From: Chlorobaculum tepidum TLS
GTDB lineage: Bacteria > Bacteroidota > Chlorobiia > Chlorobiales > Chlorobiaceae
Length of the DNA: 64,000 nucleotides
Assembly (NCBI RefSeq): GCF_000006985.1
Contig: NC_002932.3
Location: forward strand, 271,501 to 335,500
Direction of reading: 5' to 3'
Below are positions 17,455 to 27,076 of this stretch, piece after piece. The notes below the pieces were generated by a model that ran no database searches, was not told where the DNA came from, and worked only from the letters and a program-made list of their open reading frames with translations. Positions within the stretch are counted from its first letter, which is position 1. Each line of letters starts with the position of its first letter. The position numbers and the translations under genes are program-made.

Positions 17455-18015
17455 TCAGTTACCTGAGCGGTAATGGCGTTCAAGACGTGATTGCAGATTT
17501 TTTTTTGCCCGGTGAATCAGCGACTCGACAGCCGGGATGGTTGTCTGGAGGATATCGGCAATTTCCTGGTTGCTGTATCCGTCCTGCTTGCTCAGAAGGA
17601 ACGCCGTTTTCTGGTTGTCGGGCAAGCCGTCGAGCGCATTTTGCAGTACGCTGAGTCGTTCCTTGCTGTCGAGCACGTCGGCAGGGTTATCGTTGCTGGC
17701 TGCGGGTATCGAGTCTGCCGGATCATCGATTCCGATGACTCGTTTGAGCGAGCTGAACCGTTTCTTGCGTTTCAAGCGGCGCAGGTGATCCAGCGACTTG
17801 GTGACCGCGATCCGGTAAATCCAGGTCGAGAGTTTCGACTCCTCACGGAATTTGTCGAGTGATCGATAGACCTCTATGAACACCTCCTGCGCCAGATCTT
17901 CGGCATCCTCACGATTGAAAACGAAGCGGTAACAGGTGTTGACGACCATGTCTTGGTGTTCGGCGACAAGTTCGCTGAATGATCGGTCCACTGATGTTGG
18001 CGCCTGCTGCTGCAA
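17455..18015 (-). CDS. ECF-type RNA polymerase sigma factor
   Basis: 186 residues with the two sigma-70 domains of extracytoplasmic-function sigma factors: region 2 (about 17-85, including [25 protein letters not shown] and [18 protein letters not shown]) and region 4 (about 122-178, with [26 protein letters not shown] and the recognition helix [14 protein letters not shown]). No region 1 or 3 is present. It is first in a minus-strand unit with an anti-sigma candidate, a CnrX/Spy-like sensor and a DUF4405-like protein. Likely role: envelope or metal stress response. Its own promoter may lie near the inverted repeats at 18059-18116. Confidence 0.93.
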   Translation of the reverse strand: MQQQAPTSVDRSFSELVAEHQDMVVNTCYRFVFNREDAEDLAQEVFIEVYRSLDKFREESKLSTWIYRIAVTKSLDHLRRLKRKKRFSSLKRVIGIDDPADSIPAASNDNPADVLDSKERLSVLQNALDGLPDNQKTAFLLSKQDGYSNQEIADILQTTIPAVESLIHRAKKNLQSRLERHYRSGN

Positions 18016-18058
18016 TAGACAAATGTTAGGGCAAATCGAAAATAATTTCCGGTAATTC

Positions 18059-18080
18059 TGCGCTTTGAAAACAAAGCGCA
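18059..18080. repeat. Perfect inverted repeat, 9-bp arms
   Basis: TGCGCTTTG-AAAA-CAAAGCGCA. It lies 44-65 bases upstream of the ECF sigma start codon. It lacks a T run on either strand, so it looks more like an operator or leader hairpin than a terminator. Confidence 0.55.
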
Positions 18081-18097
18081 GGGTCGTCTTTCAGATC

Positions 18098-18116
18098 AAC
18101 GCAAGCGTTTTGCGTT
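18098..18116. repeat. Perfect inverted repeat, 7-bp arms
   Basis: AACGCAA-GCGTT-TTGCGTT, between the phosphohexomutase 3' end and the sigma-factor gene. Possible weak terminator for the mutase or an operator for the sigma unit. Confidence 0.4.
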
Positions 18117-18180
18117 TTCCGGAACTGTTCGGTGTCGGGCGCACGGTAAGACGCCATTTTGCCGGGTTTCTTGCGCTGTT

Positions 18181-19563
18181 TTAAGCGAGTCTGGATGCGA
18201 AAGCGAGCACTTTTTCCACTTTTTCAGTGGAATCGGCTTCGCAATAAATCCTGAGCACCGGCTCGGTGCCCGAGGCCCTGATGAGCAGCCAGCCGCCCTC
18301 GAAATGGTATTTGAAGCCGTCCAGGTCGTTGAAGCTGGTGACCGGATAACCGGCGATGCTCTTCAGCTTGCCTCCGGACGCTGCTTCGATAATGGCCGCT
18401 TTCTTCGATTCGGCTACTCGCAAATCAAGCCTGTTGTAACTGAAAAAGCCATACTCGTCATACAGTTCCTCGACAAGTCCGGTAAGCGTTTTCTGCCGCC
18501 GTGCCATGATTTCAAGCATCAGGAGGCCGGTATAGACGCCGTCCCGCTCGGGCAGGAACGAGGTAATGCCGATGCCGCCGGACTCTTCGCCGCCGATGAG
18601 AATGTCGTTGGTGGTCATCAGGCGGCTGACATATTTGAAGCCGACCGGCAACAGGTGCATTTTCAAATCGTGTTTCTGGCAGATTCTGTCGATAATGTCG
18701 GTCAGGGCAAAGGTTTTGGCCACTTCGCCACGCTGGCCTTTCTGTTCGACAAGGTATTTGAGGACGATGGCGAAGAGCTTATGCGAATCGACGAATTCTC
18801 CCTTCTCGTCGAGCATCCCGATGCGGTCGGCGTCGCCGTCATTGATGATCGCCACGTCGGTCTCGACTTCCTTGAAGAACTCGACGAAATCAGTGATGTA
18901 TGGCGGAATCGGCTCGGGATTGATGCCGTCGAAGCCCGGATTGACCGAGCAGTGGTAGCAGTTGACCATCGATTCATCGAGCAGGCGGGTGACGATGTCC
19001 TGACCCGCACCGTACATGGCGTTGTGAGCGATCTTCAGTCCCGACTCGCGGATCAGCTTCAGGTCCAGCTTCGATTCGAGATAGGCAATATATTCCGACT
19101 TGATGTCGGTCATGGTGATCAGGTTTTCCGCTGGTTTTACCAGTGTGGAGGGATCGATGCCGGACAGATTTTTCTCGATTTCGTCGATCACTTCCGGGTG
19201 CGCCGGCCCGCCGTAGGAGGCCTTGACCTTGAACCCGTTGTAGATCGGCGGATTGTGCGAGGCAGTGATCATGACGCCGCCGGCGAGCTTGTGTTCCCTG
19301 GTATAGAGCGAAACCGCCGGTGTGGAAACGAAGCTGCTGGAGAGGAAAACCTTGAGACCCATCGACGAGAGCACCTCCGCGGTGTAGCGGGCGAACTCCT
19401 TCGACATGAAGCGTGTGTCGTAACCGACGCAAACGCCATTTGACTTGTCCGGATGCGAGAGAAAATATTTTCCGGAAGCGAGAGCGGCCAGCTTGAGATT
19501 GTCGTAAGTGTATTCTTTGGCTATAATTGCCCTCCAACCATCGGTTCCGAATTTGACTTGCAT
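18181..19563 (-). CDS. Phosphoglucomutase/phosphomannomutase family protein
   Basis: 460-residue alpha-D-phosphohexomutase. It shows the phosphoserine loop GGVMITASHNPPIYNGFK (about 94-111), the metal-binding INDGDADRIGM (about 240), the sugar-binding GGEESGGIG (about 323), and the phosphate-binding RASGTEPVLRIY (about 430). It begins VKFGTDGWRAII, typical of the bacterial PGM/PMM group. Substrate choice (glucose, mannose, glucosamine) cannot be read from these motifs; it could supply mannose-1-P for the manC product or glucose-1-P for rfbA. It is divergent from lpxB. Confidence 0.92.
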   Translation of the reverse strand: MQVKFGTDGWRAIIAKEYTYDNLKLAALASGKYFLSHPDKSNGVCVGYDTRFMSKEFARYTAEVLSSMGLKVFLSSSFVSTPAVSLYTREHKLAGGVMITASHNPPIYNGFKVKASYGGPAHPEVIDEIEKNLSGIDPSTLVKPAENLITMTDIKSEYIAYLESKLDLKLIRESGLKIAHNAMYGAGQDIVTRLLDESMVNCYHCSVNPGFDGINPEPIPPYITDFVEFFKEVETDVAIINDGDADRIGMLDEKGEFVDSHKLFAIVLKYLVEQKGQRGEVAKTFALTDIIDRICQKHDLKMHLLPVGFKYVSRLMTTNDILIGGEESGGIGITSFLPERDGVYTGLLMLEIMARRQKTLTGLVEELYDEYGFFSYNRLDLRVAESKKAAIIEAASGGKLKSIAGYPVTSFNDLDGFKYHFEGGWLLIRASGTEPVLRIYCEADSTEKVEKVLAFASRLA

Positions 19564-19630
19564 TCTCTAGTAGATTTGATATAATGGTGTTGACTGGCCA
19601 AGGCCTTTTCCGGTATCCGGAAGCGCAAAC

Positions 19631-20824
19631 GTGACACAAAATACGGTTTTCTGTTCGATGATGCAATCAACGCAGATGACGTGCCGAAGGAAGCTTTTCG
19701 TTCTGGCCGGTGAGGTCTCTGGCGACCTTCATGCGGCAGGCCCCGTGCGCGAGCTGCTCGCGGCCCGGCCCGATACGAAAGTGTTCGGCGTCGGCGGACG
19801 CAAGCTGGCCGAACTTGGTGCGGAACTGCTTTACACCACCGACCAGATGAGCATCATGGGTTTTGTGGAGGTGCTCAAACACGCGGCGTTCCTGCGCAAG
19901 GCGATCCGCGAACTCAAGGCGGCCATCGTGCGTGAAAAGCCCGATGCGGCGCTCCTCATCGACTATCCCGGCATGAACCTGCATCTGGCGGCTTTTCTGA
20001 AGAAACAGGGGGTTCCGGTGATCTACTACATCTCCCCGCAGGTGTGGGCGTGGAAGGAGCGGCGGGTCGAGAAGATTCGCGCCTGCGTTGACCGGTTGCT
20101 GGTGATTTTCGACTTCGAGGTGGAGTTTTACCGTCGCCATGGCATCGATGCGGAGTTCGTCGGCAATCCGGTTGTCGAGGAGCTGGCGGAGCTGAAGTTC
20201 GCGCCCAAGCCTGAGTTCCTCGCGCGGATGGGCATCGATTCCGACGCCCGCATCGTCGGACTGCTGCCAGGCAGCCGCAAGCAGGAAATCGAGAAGATTT
20301 TCCCCGAAATGCTCGGCGCGGCAAAACACATCGGCGAGCAGGGCAAAACCGTCTTCCTGCTCGGCAGGTCGCCGCACATCGATCCAGCGCTCTACGATCG
20401 GTACCTCCGAGAGGCGGGCATCGAGCCGCTCGACTGCACGTCGTACGAAGTAATGCGGTACAGTGATCTGGAGCTGGTCACCTCCGGTACGGCGACGCTC
20501 GAATCGCTTTGCTTCGCCGTGCCGATGGTGGTGCTCTACAAGACCTCGCCGCTGAACTATTTCATCGGCAAGCGGCTGGTGAAGCTCCACAACATCGCGC
20601 TGGCCAACATCGTTGCCTGCGGATTGCTGTCGGAAAAACAGGCCGTGCCAGAGCTGATCCAGCACGAGGCGAACGCCGGAAACATCAGCAGGAAGGTGCT
20701 GGAAATTCTTTGTAATGACGCCGTATCGTCGTCGATGCGGCGCGAACTCAGGGAGGCGCGGGGGCGGCTTTCCTCGGATTCGCCCTCACGCCATGTGGCC
20801 GCCGTGCTGTTTGAATATTTATGA
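19631..20824 (+). CDS. lpxB: Lipid-A-disaccharide synthase
   Basis: 397 residues; GT19 family glycosyltransferase joining UDP-diacylglucosamine and lipid X in lipid A synthesis at the inner membrane. Motifs: FVLAGEVSGDLHAAGPV near the N-terminus, PDAALLIDYPGMNL, YYISPQVWAWKERRVEKI (about 135), and VGLLPGSRKQEI (about 215). The GTG at 19631 has a GGAAG about eight bases upstream; ATGs at 19658 and 19676 are alternatives, and the family resemblance begins after 19676. A small membrane gene follows after ten bases. Confidence 0.94.
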   Translation: MTQNTVFCSMMQSTQMTCRRKLFVLAGEVSGDLHAAGPVRELLAARPDTKVFGVGGRKLAELGAELLYTTDQMSIMGFVEVLKHAAFLRKAIRELKAAIVREKPDAALLIDYPGMNLHLAAFLKKQGVPVIYYISPQVWAWKERRVEKIRACVDRLLVIFDFEVEFYRRHGIDAEFVGNPVVEELAELKFAPKPEFLARMGIDSDARIVGLLPGSRKQEIEKIFPEMLGAAKHIGEQGKTVFLLGRSPHIDPALYDRYLREAGIEPLDCTSYEVMRYSDLELVTSGTATLESLCFAVPMVVLYKTSPLNYFIGKRLVKLHNIALANIVACGLLSEKQAVPELIQHEANAGNISRKVLEILCNDAVSSSMRRELREARGRLSSDSPSRHVAAVLFEYL

Positions 20825-20834
20825 CCTGCCAACC

Positions 20835-21134
20835 ATGACTACGATTATCAACTACCTGACCGCTCATCCGGTGGTGCTTGGCATCGCGGTGATCTTTTCG
20901 CTTTTGATTGTGCTTTCGTTTGCACGGCGGGTTCTGCGCTTTCTGATCGTTTTGGCGGCCCTTGGCATTCTCTACGTTGCCTGGGTAAGCTGGCACGGCG
21001 GCAACCCCGCCGAAAAAGCGGAAAAGGCGAGCAAGTCGGTAAAGCAGGCCGTCCACAAGGGTGAGGGCGCGATGAAGGCGGTCGACTGGCTTTTCAAAAG
21101 TGAAGACCATCCTCGGAAAGAAGAGGATAACTGA
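20835..21134 (+). CDS. Small two-helix membrane protein of unknown function
   Basis: 99 residues. Two adjacent hydrophobic helices (about 11-29 and 34-52) are followed by a cytosolic Lys/Glu-rich tail (GNPAEKAEKASKSVKQAVHKGEG). I do not recognise a family. It is ten bases after lpxB, so probably co-transcribed. It converges with the flavin/Fe-S oxidoreductase gene. Confidence 0.65.
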   Translation: MTTIINYLTAHPVVLGIAVIFSLLIVLSFARRVLRFLIVLAALGILYVAWVSWHGGNPAEKAEKASKSVKQAVHKGEGAMKAVDWLFKSEDHPRKEEDN

Positions 21135-21161
21135 CGATAGAAAAGCGAGTTATCAACCCTC

Positions 21162-23123
21162 TTATCTGCTGATCGCTCCGGTCGGGCAGTGGTCGATCAG
21201 CTCTTCCCGGATCGTGACTGCATCTGCCGAAGCCGACTCCAACGTGCGGATGCAGATGCCGCAATCGATGCACTTTTCCCGTTCGAAACGCATGTCGCCT
21301 GACCTGTCGATGCTGAAGTATTCGTGGGCCTCTTCGGTGGCCGGTGTTGCCACGCCGAACGCCGTGGCCAGATTCCGCAGGCGGCAATCGTCAACCGCCT
21401 GGCAGCGGCATCGCAGGCAGCGTTTGGCCTCCTCTCGCGCCTTTTCCGGATCGTACCCCGTTACCGCCTCCTCGAAGCTCTGGCGTCTCGATTCCGCCTC
21501 AAGCTCCGGCACGGCAACCCGTGCCGCAGGCCTCGCCCGGTCGTAGAACTGGTGCGGGGCCTTGTCTCGCGCTCCGTACGATGAGTTGAACATCGACATT
21601 CCTGTTGCTGCCGGATCGCCGCCGTTGAGGTAGCGGTCAATCGCTTCAGCGGCGAGGCGACCCTGCCGGACAGCTTTGATGGCGAGGTCGGGGCCGCTGA
21701 CGCAGTCGCCCGCCGCGAAGACGCCCGCCGCGCCAGTGAGCATAGATTCTCCATTGATTTTGACTGTTCCGTTGCGCTCGACGCCGATACCCGCTGCCGC
21801 TTCAGCCGGGAGGTCAACCTGCTGGCCGGTGGCCGAGATGACCGTGTCGGCGTGGAGCGTGAACTCCGATCCCGCGACGGGAACCGGGCGGCGGCGTCCG
21901 CTCGCGTCGGGTTCGCCGAGCTGCATTTCGACCGCCGTGACGACAAGACTATTCGCTCCTTTTTCAATCGCGACCGGCGCGGCCAGCAGGCGAAGCTCGA
22001 CGCCCTCGGCGACCGCCTCCTCGATTTCCAGCCGGTTAGCGGGCATCTCTTCGCGTCCGCGGCGGTAGAGAATCGTCACCGATTCCGCACCGAGCCGCAG
22101 GGCGGTTCGTGCCGCGTCGATGGCTGTGTTGCCGCCGCCGATGACGATCACCGACTTGCCGGGCGCGGCAGCTTTTCCGTCCGCAACATTGGCGAGGAAA
22201 CCGATGCCGCTCTGTACGCCGTCAAGCTCTTCGCCCGGAATGCCGAGCTTCGATGCCTGGCTCGCGCCGATGGTGAGCAGCACGGCATCGTGCTCCTGCT
22301 GCAATTCCTCCAGGTTTGCGTCCTTGCCGAACAGGGTCGAGAAGCGGAACTCCGCGCCCATCTTCACGAGCGGCTTGACGTCGGCGTCGATCACCGCTTC
22401 GGGCAGGCGGAACTTCGGGATGCCGTAACGCATCATGCCGCCCGCTTTTTCGTTCGCATCGAGAACCGTCACCGCGTGCCCGTCGAGCAGCAGATACCAA
22501 GCGGCGGTCAGACCCGCCGGGCCTGCGCCGACGATGGCCACGCGCTTGCCGGAGGCCGGTTTGCGCTCCGGAAGTCCCGATCCTTCAACCATATCCTGAT
22601 CAGCAGCGAAGCGCTTGAGGGCGCAGATCGAGACCGGCTCGTCAACGCCGTGGCGGCGGCACGCCTCCTCGCACGGTGCGGGGCAGACGCGACCGAGAAT
22701 GCCCGGCAGCGGAATGGTGCGGCGGATGATTTCGAGCGCTTCGCGGTCGTTACCTTTGGCGATGGCCGAGACGAATCCGGGAATGTCGCAACCCGCCGGG
22801 CAGGCCAGCTCGCACGGCGCGAGGCAGTCGCCGCAGTGCCGGGCAAGCAGCCGTTCAAGGCTCTGGCGGCGCATGGCGTCGAGCTCGGCATTGCTCGTTT
22901 CGACCACCATCCCTTCGCTTACCTTCGTGCTGCACGAGGGGATGAAGCGGTTTTTGCCCTTGATCTCCACGATGCAGATCCAGCACGAACCGGTCGCTTC
23001 GATCTCTTTGTGGAAGCAGAGCGTCGGGATGCGGATGCCGTTTTCGCGGGCCGCTTCGAGGATGGTCTGTCCCGGAGCCGCCTGCACGCTGCGGCCATCG
23101 ATAATGAGGTTGACGGATTTCAT
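21162..23123 (-). CDS. Fe-S/flavin NAD(P)H oxidoreductase (NuoG N-terminus + GltD-like + ferredoxin)
   Basis: 653 residues from the ATG at 23123; an ATG at 23135 is possible and a much longer open frame is antisense noise. Parts: an N-terminal [2Fe-2S] domain (about 1-75, Cys in LCFHKEIEATGSCWICIVEI, CSTKV); a NuoG-like His-Cys segment (RHCGDCLAPCELACPAGCDI); a GltD-type FAD/NAD domain with two dinucleotide folds (VAIVGAGPAGLTAAWYL near 195, VIVIGGGNTAIDAAR near 330); and a C-terminal ferredoxin-like end with CLRCRC, CIDCGIC and DHCPTGAI. The layout resembles SfrB-like NADPH/ferredoxin oxidoreductases. The redox partner is unknown. Last gene of the ychF-murI-ispH run. Confidence 0.8.
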   Translation of the reverse strand: MKSVNLIIDGRSVQAAPGQTILEAARENGIRIPTLCFHKEIEATGSCWICIVEIKGKNRFIPSCSTKVSEGMVVETSNAELDAMRRQSLERLLARHCGDCLAPCELACPAGCDIPGFVSAIAKGNDREALEIIRRTIPLPGILGRVCPAPCEEACRRHGVDEPVSICALKRFAADQDMVEGSGLPERKPASGKRVAIVGAGPAGLTAAWYLLLDGHAVTVLDANEKAGGMMRYGIPKFRLPEAVIDADVKPLVKMGAEFRFSTLFGKDANLEELQQEHDAVLLTIGASQASKLGIPGEELDGVQSGIGFLANVADGKAAAPGKSVIVIGGGNTAIDAARTALRLGAESVTILYRRGREEMPANRLEIEEAVAEGVELRLLAAPVAIEKGANSLVVTAVEMQLGEPDASGRRRPVPVAGSEFTLHADTVISATGQQVDLPAEAAAGIGVERNGTVKINGESMLTGAAGVFAAGDCVSGPDLAIKAVRQGRLAAEAIDRYLNGGDPAATGMSMFNSSYGARDKAPHQFYDRARPAARVAVPELEAESRRQSFEEAVTGYDPEKAREEAKRCLRCRCQAVDDCRLRNLATAFGVATPATEEAHEYFSIDRSGDMRFEREKCIDCGICIRTLESASADAVTIREELIDHCPTGAISR

Positions 23124-23148
23124 GGTCGGTATCATTTCGTGGTTGCGT

Positions 23149-24147
23149 TCATGCGTTCGGGTTGGAGGAGCCATCGCCGAAGGTCTTGTCGATATAGTTG
23201 GCCACCTTTTCGAGCAGCCACATGGGGGTCGAGGTCGCACCGCAGATGCCGACGCTTTCGACCGGTTTGCCGTTTTCGCCGACGAACCATTCGGGCCGGA
23301 TTTCATCCACATCCTCGATGAAGTAGCTGTGTGGATTGGCGTCTTTGCAGATCGAGTAGAGCACCTGGCCGTTCGAGCTTTTGCGACCCGCCGCAAAGAC
23401 GATGCAGTCGTTCGCGAGCGCGAAATCGCGCAGCTTGCCGTTGCGGCTCGAAACCTGGCGGCAGATAGTGTCCTTGAAGACCAGCTTCGGCATCGCGAGA
23501 GCGCCGGTTTTTTCGGCGGTGATGTCGATGTCGCGCACGGCCATCCACTCGCCGCTCTGTGTGCCGGGGTTGCGGTGGCCGTGTTCGGCGAAGAGCTTTT
23601 CGAGATTCCTCTTCAGCTCGTAAAAACCGGGCACGTCCATCGTGGTCTGCGAGATCAGTGCTGTTTTGCGGCTGAGGTCGAGCGGGGCGATTTCCTCTGG
23701 ATCCGACAGGTCGGGATGCTTGATGACGACCCCTTCGTCATCGCACTGGCCGTTGATGCCGATCACCTCTGGGTGAACTTTCTTTCCGTAGATCACCACC
23801 TGGTAACCGAGCTGGTGCAGCATTTTGGCGGTCCTCTGCAACTTTGCCACCACGGGGCAGGTAGTATCGGTGATCGCGAGATTGTTCTTCCGTGCGGTTT
23901 CGTAGGTCGAGGGCGGTTCGCCGTGTGCGCGGATCAGTACCTCGGCATTCCGGAGCTCTTCGAAGGCCGGAATGTCGATGGTTTCCATGCCGAGCGCTTC
24001 GAGCCGCTTGACCTCCACCTCGTTGTGCACCACATCGCCGAGGCAGTAGAGCTCGCCGGACTGGGCGAGTTTCTCTTCCGCAACGTGAATCGTGCCCTGC
24101 ACGCCGATGCAGAAGCCGGACGATGTTCTGTCAAGATTGATTTTCAC
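23149..24147 (-). CDS. ispH: 4-hydroxy-3-methylbut-2-enyl diphosphate reductase
   Basis: 332-residue [4Fe-4S] enzyme of the last MEP-pathway step, giving IPP and DMAPP. The three cluster cysteines are in [11 protein letters not shown] (about 13), [10 protein letters not shown] (about 95), and [10 protein letters not shown] (about 308). Conserved HGEPPS and [16 protein letters not shown] regions are present. IPP/DMAPP feed bacteriochlorophyll tails, carotenoids and undecaprenol (uppS in this window). The Fe-S flavoprotein gene follows 25 bases later; whether it supplies electrons to IspH is only a guess. Confidence 0.95.
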   Translation of the reverse strand: MKINLDRTSSGFCIGVQGTIHVAEEKLAQSGELYCLGDVVHNEVEVKRLEALGMETIDIPAFEELRNAEVLIRAHGEPPSTYETARKNNLAITDTTCPVVAKLQRTAKMLHQLGYQVVIYGKKVHPEVIGINGQCDDEGVVIKHPDLSDPEEIAPLDLSRKTALISQTTMDVPGFYELKRNLEKLFAEHGHRNPGTQSGEWMAVRDIDITAEKTGALAMPKLVFKDTICRQVSSRNGKLRDFALANDCIVFAAGRKSSNGQVLYSICKDANPHSYFIEDVDEIRPEWFVGENGKPVESVGICGATSTPMWLLEKVANYIDKTFGDGSSNPNA

Positions 24148-24231
24148 TGGTCTCTCCGGTATGGTAAGGCCGTCGCCTTCAAGGTTCAGATTTTGCCGGA
24201 AAAGATACGATTAAAATGGGAAAGGCAATGG

Positions 24232-25050
24232 CTACATCCCTACCAGCTCGACGTCGGGGAGTTCGGTGCCCATGAAGAGGCGGTAGAGTTCGCGGAACTT
24301 CTGCGGGAGGTCGCTGACCATGAGATGCGGCAGCGCTTTTTCGGGGCTTTGGTTCAAGAGGCCGCGAGCTGCGAGGAGTTCTCCGGCTTTGCTGGCAACC
24401 GCTTCGGCGGAGTCGATGATGGTGATTTCCGGCCCGGTGATGCTTTCGATGATCTTGCGGAGAATCGGGTAGTGGGTGCAGCCGAGCACGAGGGTGTCGA
24501 TCTCTTTACCGGTGAAGGCAGCCAAGTATTCTTCGGCGACAAGTCTTGTGGCAGGGTGATCGATGAAGCCCTCTTCGGCGAGCGGTACGAAAAGCGGACA
24601 GGCTTTCGGAAAAACTTCGAGTGTTTCTTTCTCCTCGCGGATGGCGCAGGTGTAGGCGTTCGAGCCGATGGTGGCCTGGGTGCCGATGACGCCGATGCGG
24701 CCCGATTTCGTCTTCTGCACGGCCAGTTCCGCGCCAGCTTTCAGCACGCCGATGACCGGAATGCCTCCGGCAGTCTGCTCGACTACGTCGAGCGCCAGCG
24801 CTGACACGGTGTTACACGCCACGATGATGAGCTTCGGCTGGTGCTTCATCAACAGCTCGGTGTCCTCGCGGGCATACTTCCGAATCGTGACCTGCGATTT
24901 CGAGCCGTACGGTACGCGAGCCGTGTCGCCAAAATAGATGATCCGCTCAGAGGGCAGTGCGGCCTGCACGGCCTTGACGACGGTCAGACCACCGATGCCC
25001 GAATCGAAGATGCCGATAGGACTGTCAGATGAAACCTTGTGCTGTGGCAT
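24232..25050 (-). CDS. murI: Glutamate racemase
   Basis: 272 residues; makes D-glutamate for peptidoglycan. The N-terminus has [17 protein letters not shown] and [14 protein letters not shown], and the two catalytic cysteines are in [12 protein letters not shown] (about 77) and [11 protein letters not shown] (about 190). Length is typical. It starts six bases after the ychF stop and is followed after 84 bases by ispH, all on the minus strand. Confidence 0.95.
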   Translation of the reverse strand: MPQHKVSSDSPIGIFDSGIGGLTVVKAVQAALPSERIIYFGDTARVPYGSKSQVTIRKYAREDTELLMKHQPKLIIVACNTVSALALDVVEQTAGGIPVIGVLKAGAELAVQKTKSGRIGVIGTQATIGSNAYTCAIREEKETLEVFPKACPLFVPLAEEGFIDHPATRLVAEEYLAAFTGKEIDTLVLGCTHYPILRKIIESITGPEITIIDSAEAVASKAGELLAARGLLNQSPEKALPHLMVSDLPQKFRELYRLFMGTELPDVELVGM

Positions 25051-25056
25051 GGCGTC

Positions 25057-26148
25057 TTACACATTAAACCGGAAAGTAATCACATCCCCATCCTTGACAA
25101 CATACTCTTTGCCTTCGGAGCGCATTTTGCCGGCCTCTTTGACCTTCTGCTCCGAGCCGAGAGTTATCAGGTCTTCGTAGGCCATCACCTCGGCCCTGAT
25201 GAAGCCCTTCTCGAAGTCGGAGTGGATCGCGGCGGCGGCTTCCGGAGCGGCGGCGCCCTTGCGGATCGTCCAGGCGTGAACCTCCTTGACGCCTGCCGTG
25301 AAGTAGTTGTGCAGGCCGAGCAGGTTGTAGGCGGCCATGATCAGGCGGTCGAGGCCCGACATTTCGAGGCCGAGGCTTTCGAGGAAGTCCGGACGCTCCT
25401 CTTCGGGCAGCTCGGCAATGTCCGCTTCGGCTTTGGCGCTGATGATGAGCATTTTCGAACCGTTCTCTGCTGCTATCTTCGCCACCGTTGCGGTATGCTC
25501 GTTACCATCAGGCAGGTCGGTTTCAGCCACATTGGCGGCAAAAAGCACCGGCTTTGCCGTGATGAGGAAAAACTGTTTCGCCATGGCGCGTTCTTCGTCG
25601 TTTTCGAGAATGCTGCGCACCGGCACGCCCTCGCCGAGTCCGGCCACGATCTTCTCGGCCAGATCGACCAGCGCCTGCTGATCTTTCTCCTTGCGGGCAC
25701 CCTTGCGCAATTTGTCGATGCGCTTTTCCATGCTGTCGAGGTCGGCCAGCATCAGCTCGGTCTCGATGGTGGCGATGTCGCCCGCCGGATCGATTTTGCC
25801 TTCGACGTGGATGATGTTCGGATCCTCGAAGCAGCGTACCACGTGAATGATCGCGTCAACCTCGCGGATGTGCGAGAGGAACTGGTTGCCAAGTCCTTCA
25901 CCCTTGCTGGCACCTCTGACCAGACCGGCAATATCGACGATTTCGAGCACCGCAGGCACGATCACCGGAGTCTTGACGACGCGGGCGAGTTCACTGAGGC
26001 GCGGATCGGGCACGAGCACGGTGCCGACGTTGGGTTCGATGGTGCAGAACGGGTAGTTGGCGGCTTCGGCCTGCTTGGCCGTGATAGCATTGAACAGCGT
26101 CGATTTGCCGACATTGGGCAGACCGACAATGCCGCAGCGAAGTGACAT
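25057..26148 (-). CDS. ychF: Redox-regulated ATPase YchF (OLA1 family)
   Basis: 363-residue TRAFAC P-loop ATPase that binds ribosomes. G1 is [15 protein letters not shown] (about 8-22), G3 is [20 protein letters not shown] (about 70-90), and the usual NKxD G4 is replaced by ANVAETD (about 205), as expected for this ATP-preferring family. The C-terminal TGS-like domain holds [25 protein letters not shown]. It heads the minus-strand run ychF-murI-ispH-oxidoreductase. Confidence 0.95.
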   Translation of the reverse strand: MSLRCGIVGLPNVGKSTLFNAITAKQAEAANYPFCTIEPNVGTVLVPDPRLSELARVVKTPVIVPAVLEIVDIAGLVRGASKGEGLGNQFLSHIREVDAIIHVVRCFEDPNIIHVEGKIDPAGDIATIETELMLADLDSMEKRIDKLRKGARKEKDQQALVDLAEKIVAGLGEGVPVRSILENDEERAMAKQFFLITAKPVLFAANVAETDLPDGNEHTATVAKIAAENGSKMLIISAKAEADIAELPEEERPDFLESLGLEMSGLDRLIMAAYNLLGLHNYFTAGVKEVHAWTIRKGAAAPEAAAAIHSDFEKGFIRAEVMAYEDLITLGSEQKVKEAGKMRSEGKEYVVKDGDVITFRFNV

Positions 26149-26248
26149 GGGCGGAGATGTTTGTTGAGAAAAACGGTTTTAACATGTAATCAATTCGTTT
26201 GGAAAAAGCAAATTAATTTTTTACAATTACAGGCTATTTTAAAATGCA

Positions 26249-26956
26249 TTGGAGAGCCCTATCGAAAAGAAACCGATCATCGTCGCCATAGACGGTCCGG
26301 CAGCATCCGGTAAAAGCACGACCGCCAAAATTCTTGCGGCCCGGCTCGGATACACCTACATCGATACCGGAGCCATGTACCGCTCCGTGACCCTCAAGGT
26401 GCTTCGTGAAGGTTTGCTCGACGAGATTCGGAAAGATGAGACCCGCATTGCCGAACTCCTTCAGACGATCACCATCGGCTTTCAAGGGCAGCGGGTTTTT
26501 CTTGATGGTGAGGATGTCTCCGAAGCGATCAGGGAGAACCGGGTCAGCCGCGAGGTCAGTTTCATCAGCTCTCTCAAGCCGGTTCGTGACAAACTCCGCG
26601 AGCTTCAGCAGGAGATGGGCCGGAAACGCGGCATCGTCATGGATGGGCGCGATATTGGCACCGTCATTTTCCCCGACGCCGAGCTGAAAATTTTTCTTAT
26701 TGCCGATCCGGCGGAGCGCGCCAAACGGCGTCATGCCGAGCTTCTGCTTAAGGCTGGCGGCGCGGCGGTTCCCTCTGTCGAGGCGCTTGAAGAAGAGATC
26801 AAGCAGCGCGATCGCGATGATGAGCAGCGCACCCACGCGCCGCTCAAACGTCATCCCGATGCGGTTCTGCTCGATACTTCGAATATGACCATCGACGAAC
26901 AGGTCAACGTCGTGTACGATCTGGTCAATAAAATTGTGGAGCAGCAGAGCCTGTGA
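26249..26956 (+). CDS. cmk: Cytidylate kinase
   Basis: 235 residues; phosphorylates CMP/dCMP. P-loop [19 protein letters not shown] (about 13), then [34 protein letters not shown] and the [18 protein letters not shown] segment with the CMP-binding Arg/Asp. The only usable start in frame is TTG at 26249; no ATG or GTG occurs between it and the P-loop. rpsA follows about 120 bases downstream, a cmk-rpsA pairing common in bacteria, with ispH just across on the other strand. Confidence 0.95.
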   Translation: MESPIEKKPIIVAIDGPAASGKSTTAKILAARLGYTYIDTGAMYRSVTLKVLREGLLDEIRKDETRIAELLQTITIGFQGQRVFLDGEDVSEAIRENRVSREVSFISSLKPVRDKLRELQQEMGRKRGIVMDGRDIGTVIFPDAELKIFLIADPAERAKRRHAELLLKAGGAAVPSVEALEEEIKQRDRDDEQRTHAPLKRHPDAVLLDTSNMTIDEQVNVVYDLVNKIVEQQSL

Positions 26957-27076
26957 TGGCCTGTTGCCTTTGAATGTGAACAGTGTTCTTTCGTGTCATA
27001 ACTCATAACCATAAAAACCGGCAGCCGAAATCTCTCGCGACTGACGGCAAATCATCAGAGAGGAAGGAAAACATTA

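Noticed and set aside
23124..23396. Extended N-terminus of the oxidoreductase frame
   Set aside because: It overlaps ispH coding sequence and has Arg/Ser-rich noise; family homology starts at 23123.
21852..24804. Long plus-strand open frames (489 and 729 codons) over the oxidoreductase and ispH
   Set aside because: They are shadows of two well supported minus-strand genes and have Arg/Asp/His-rich meaningless composition.
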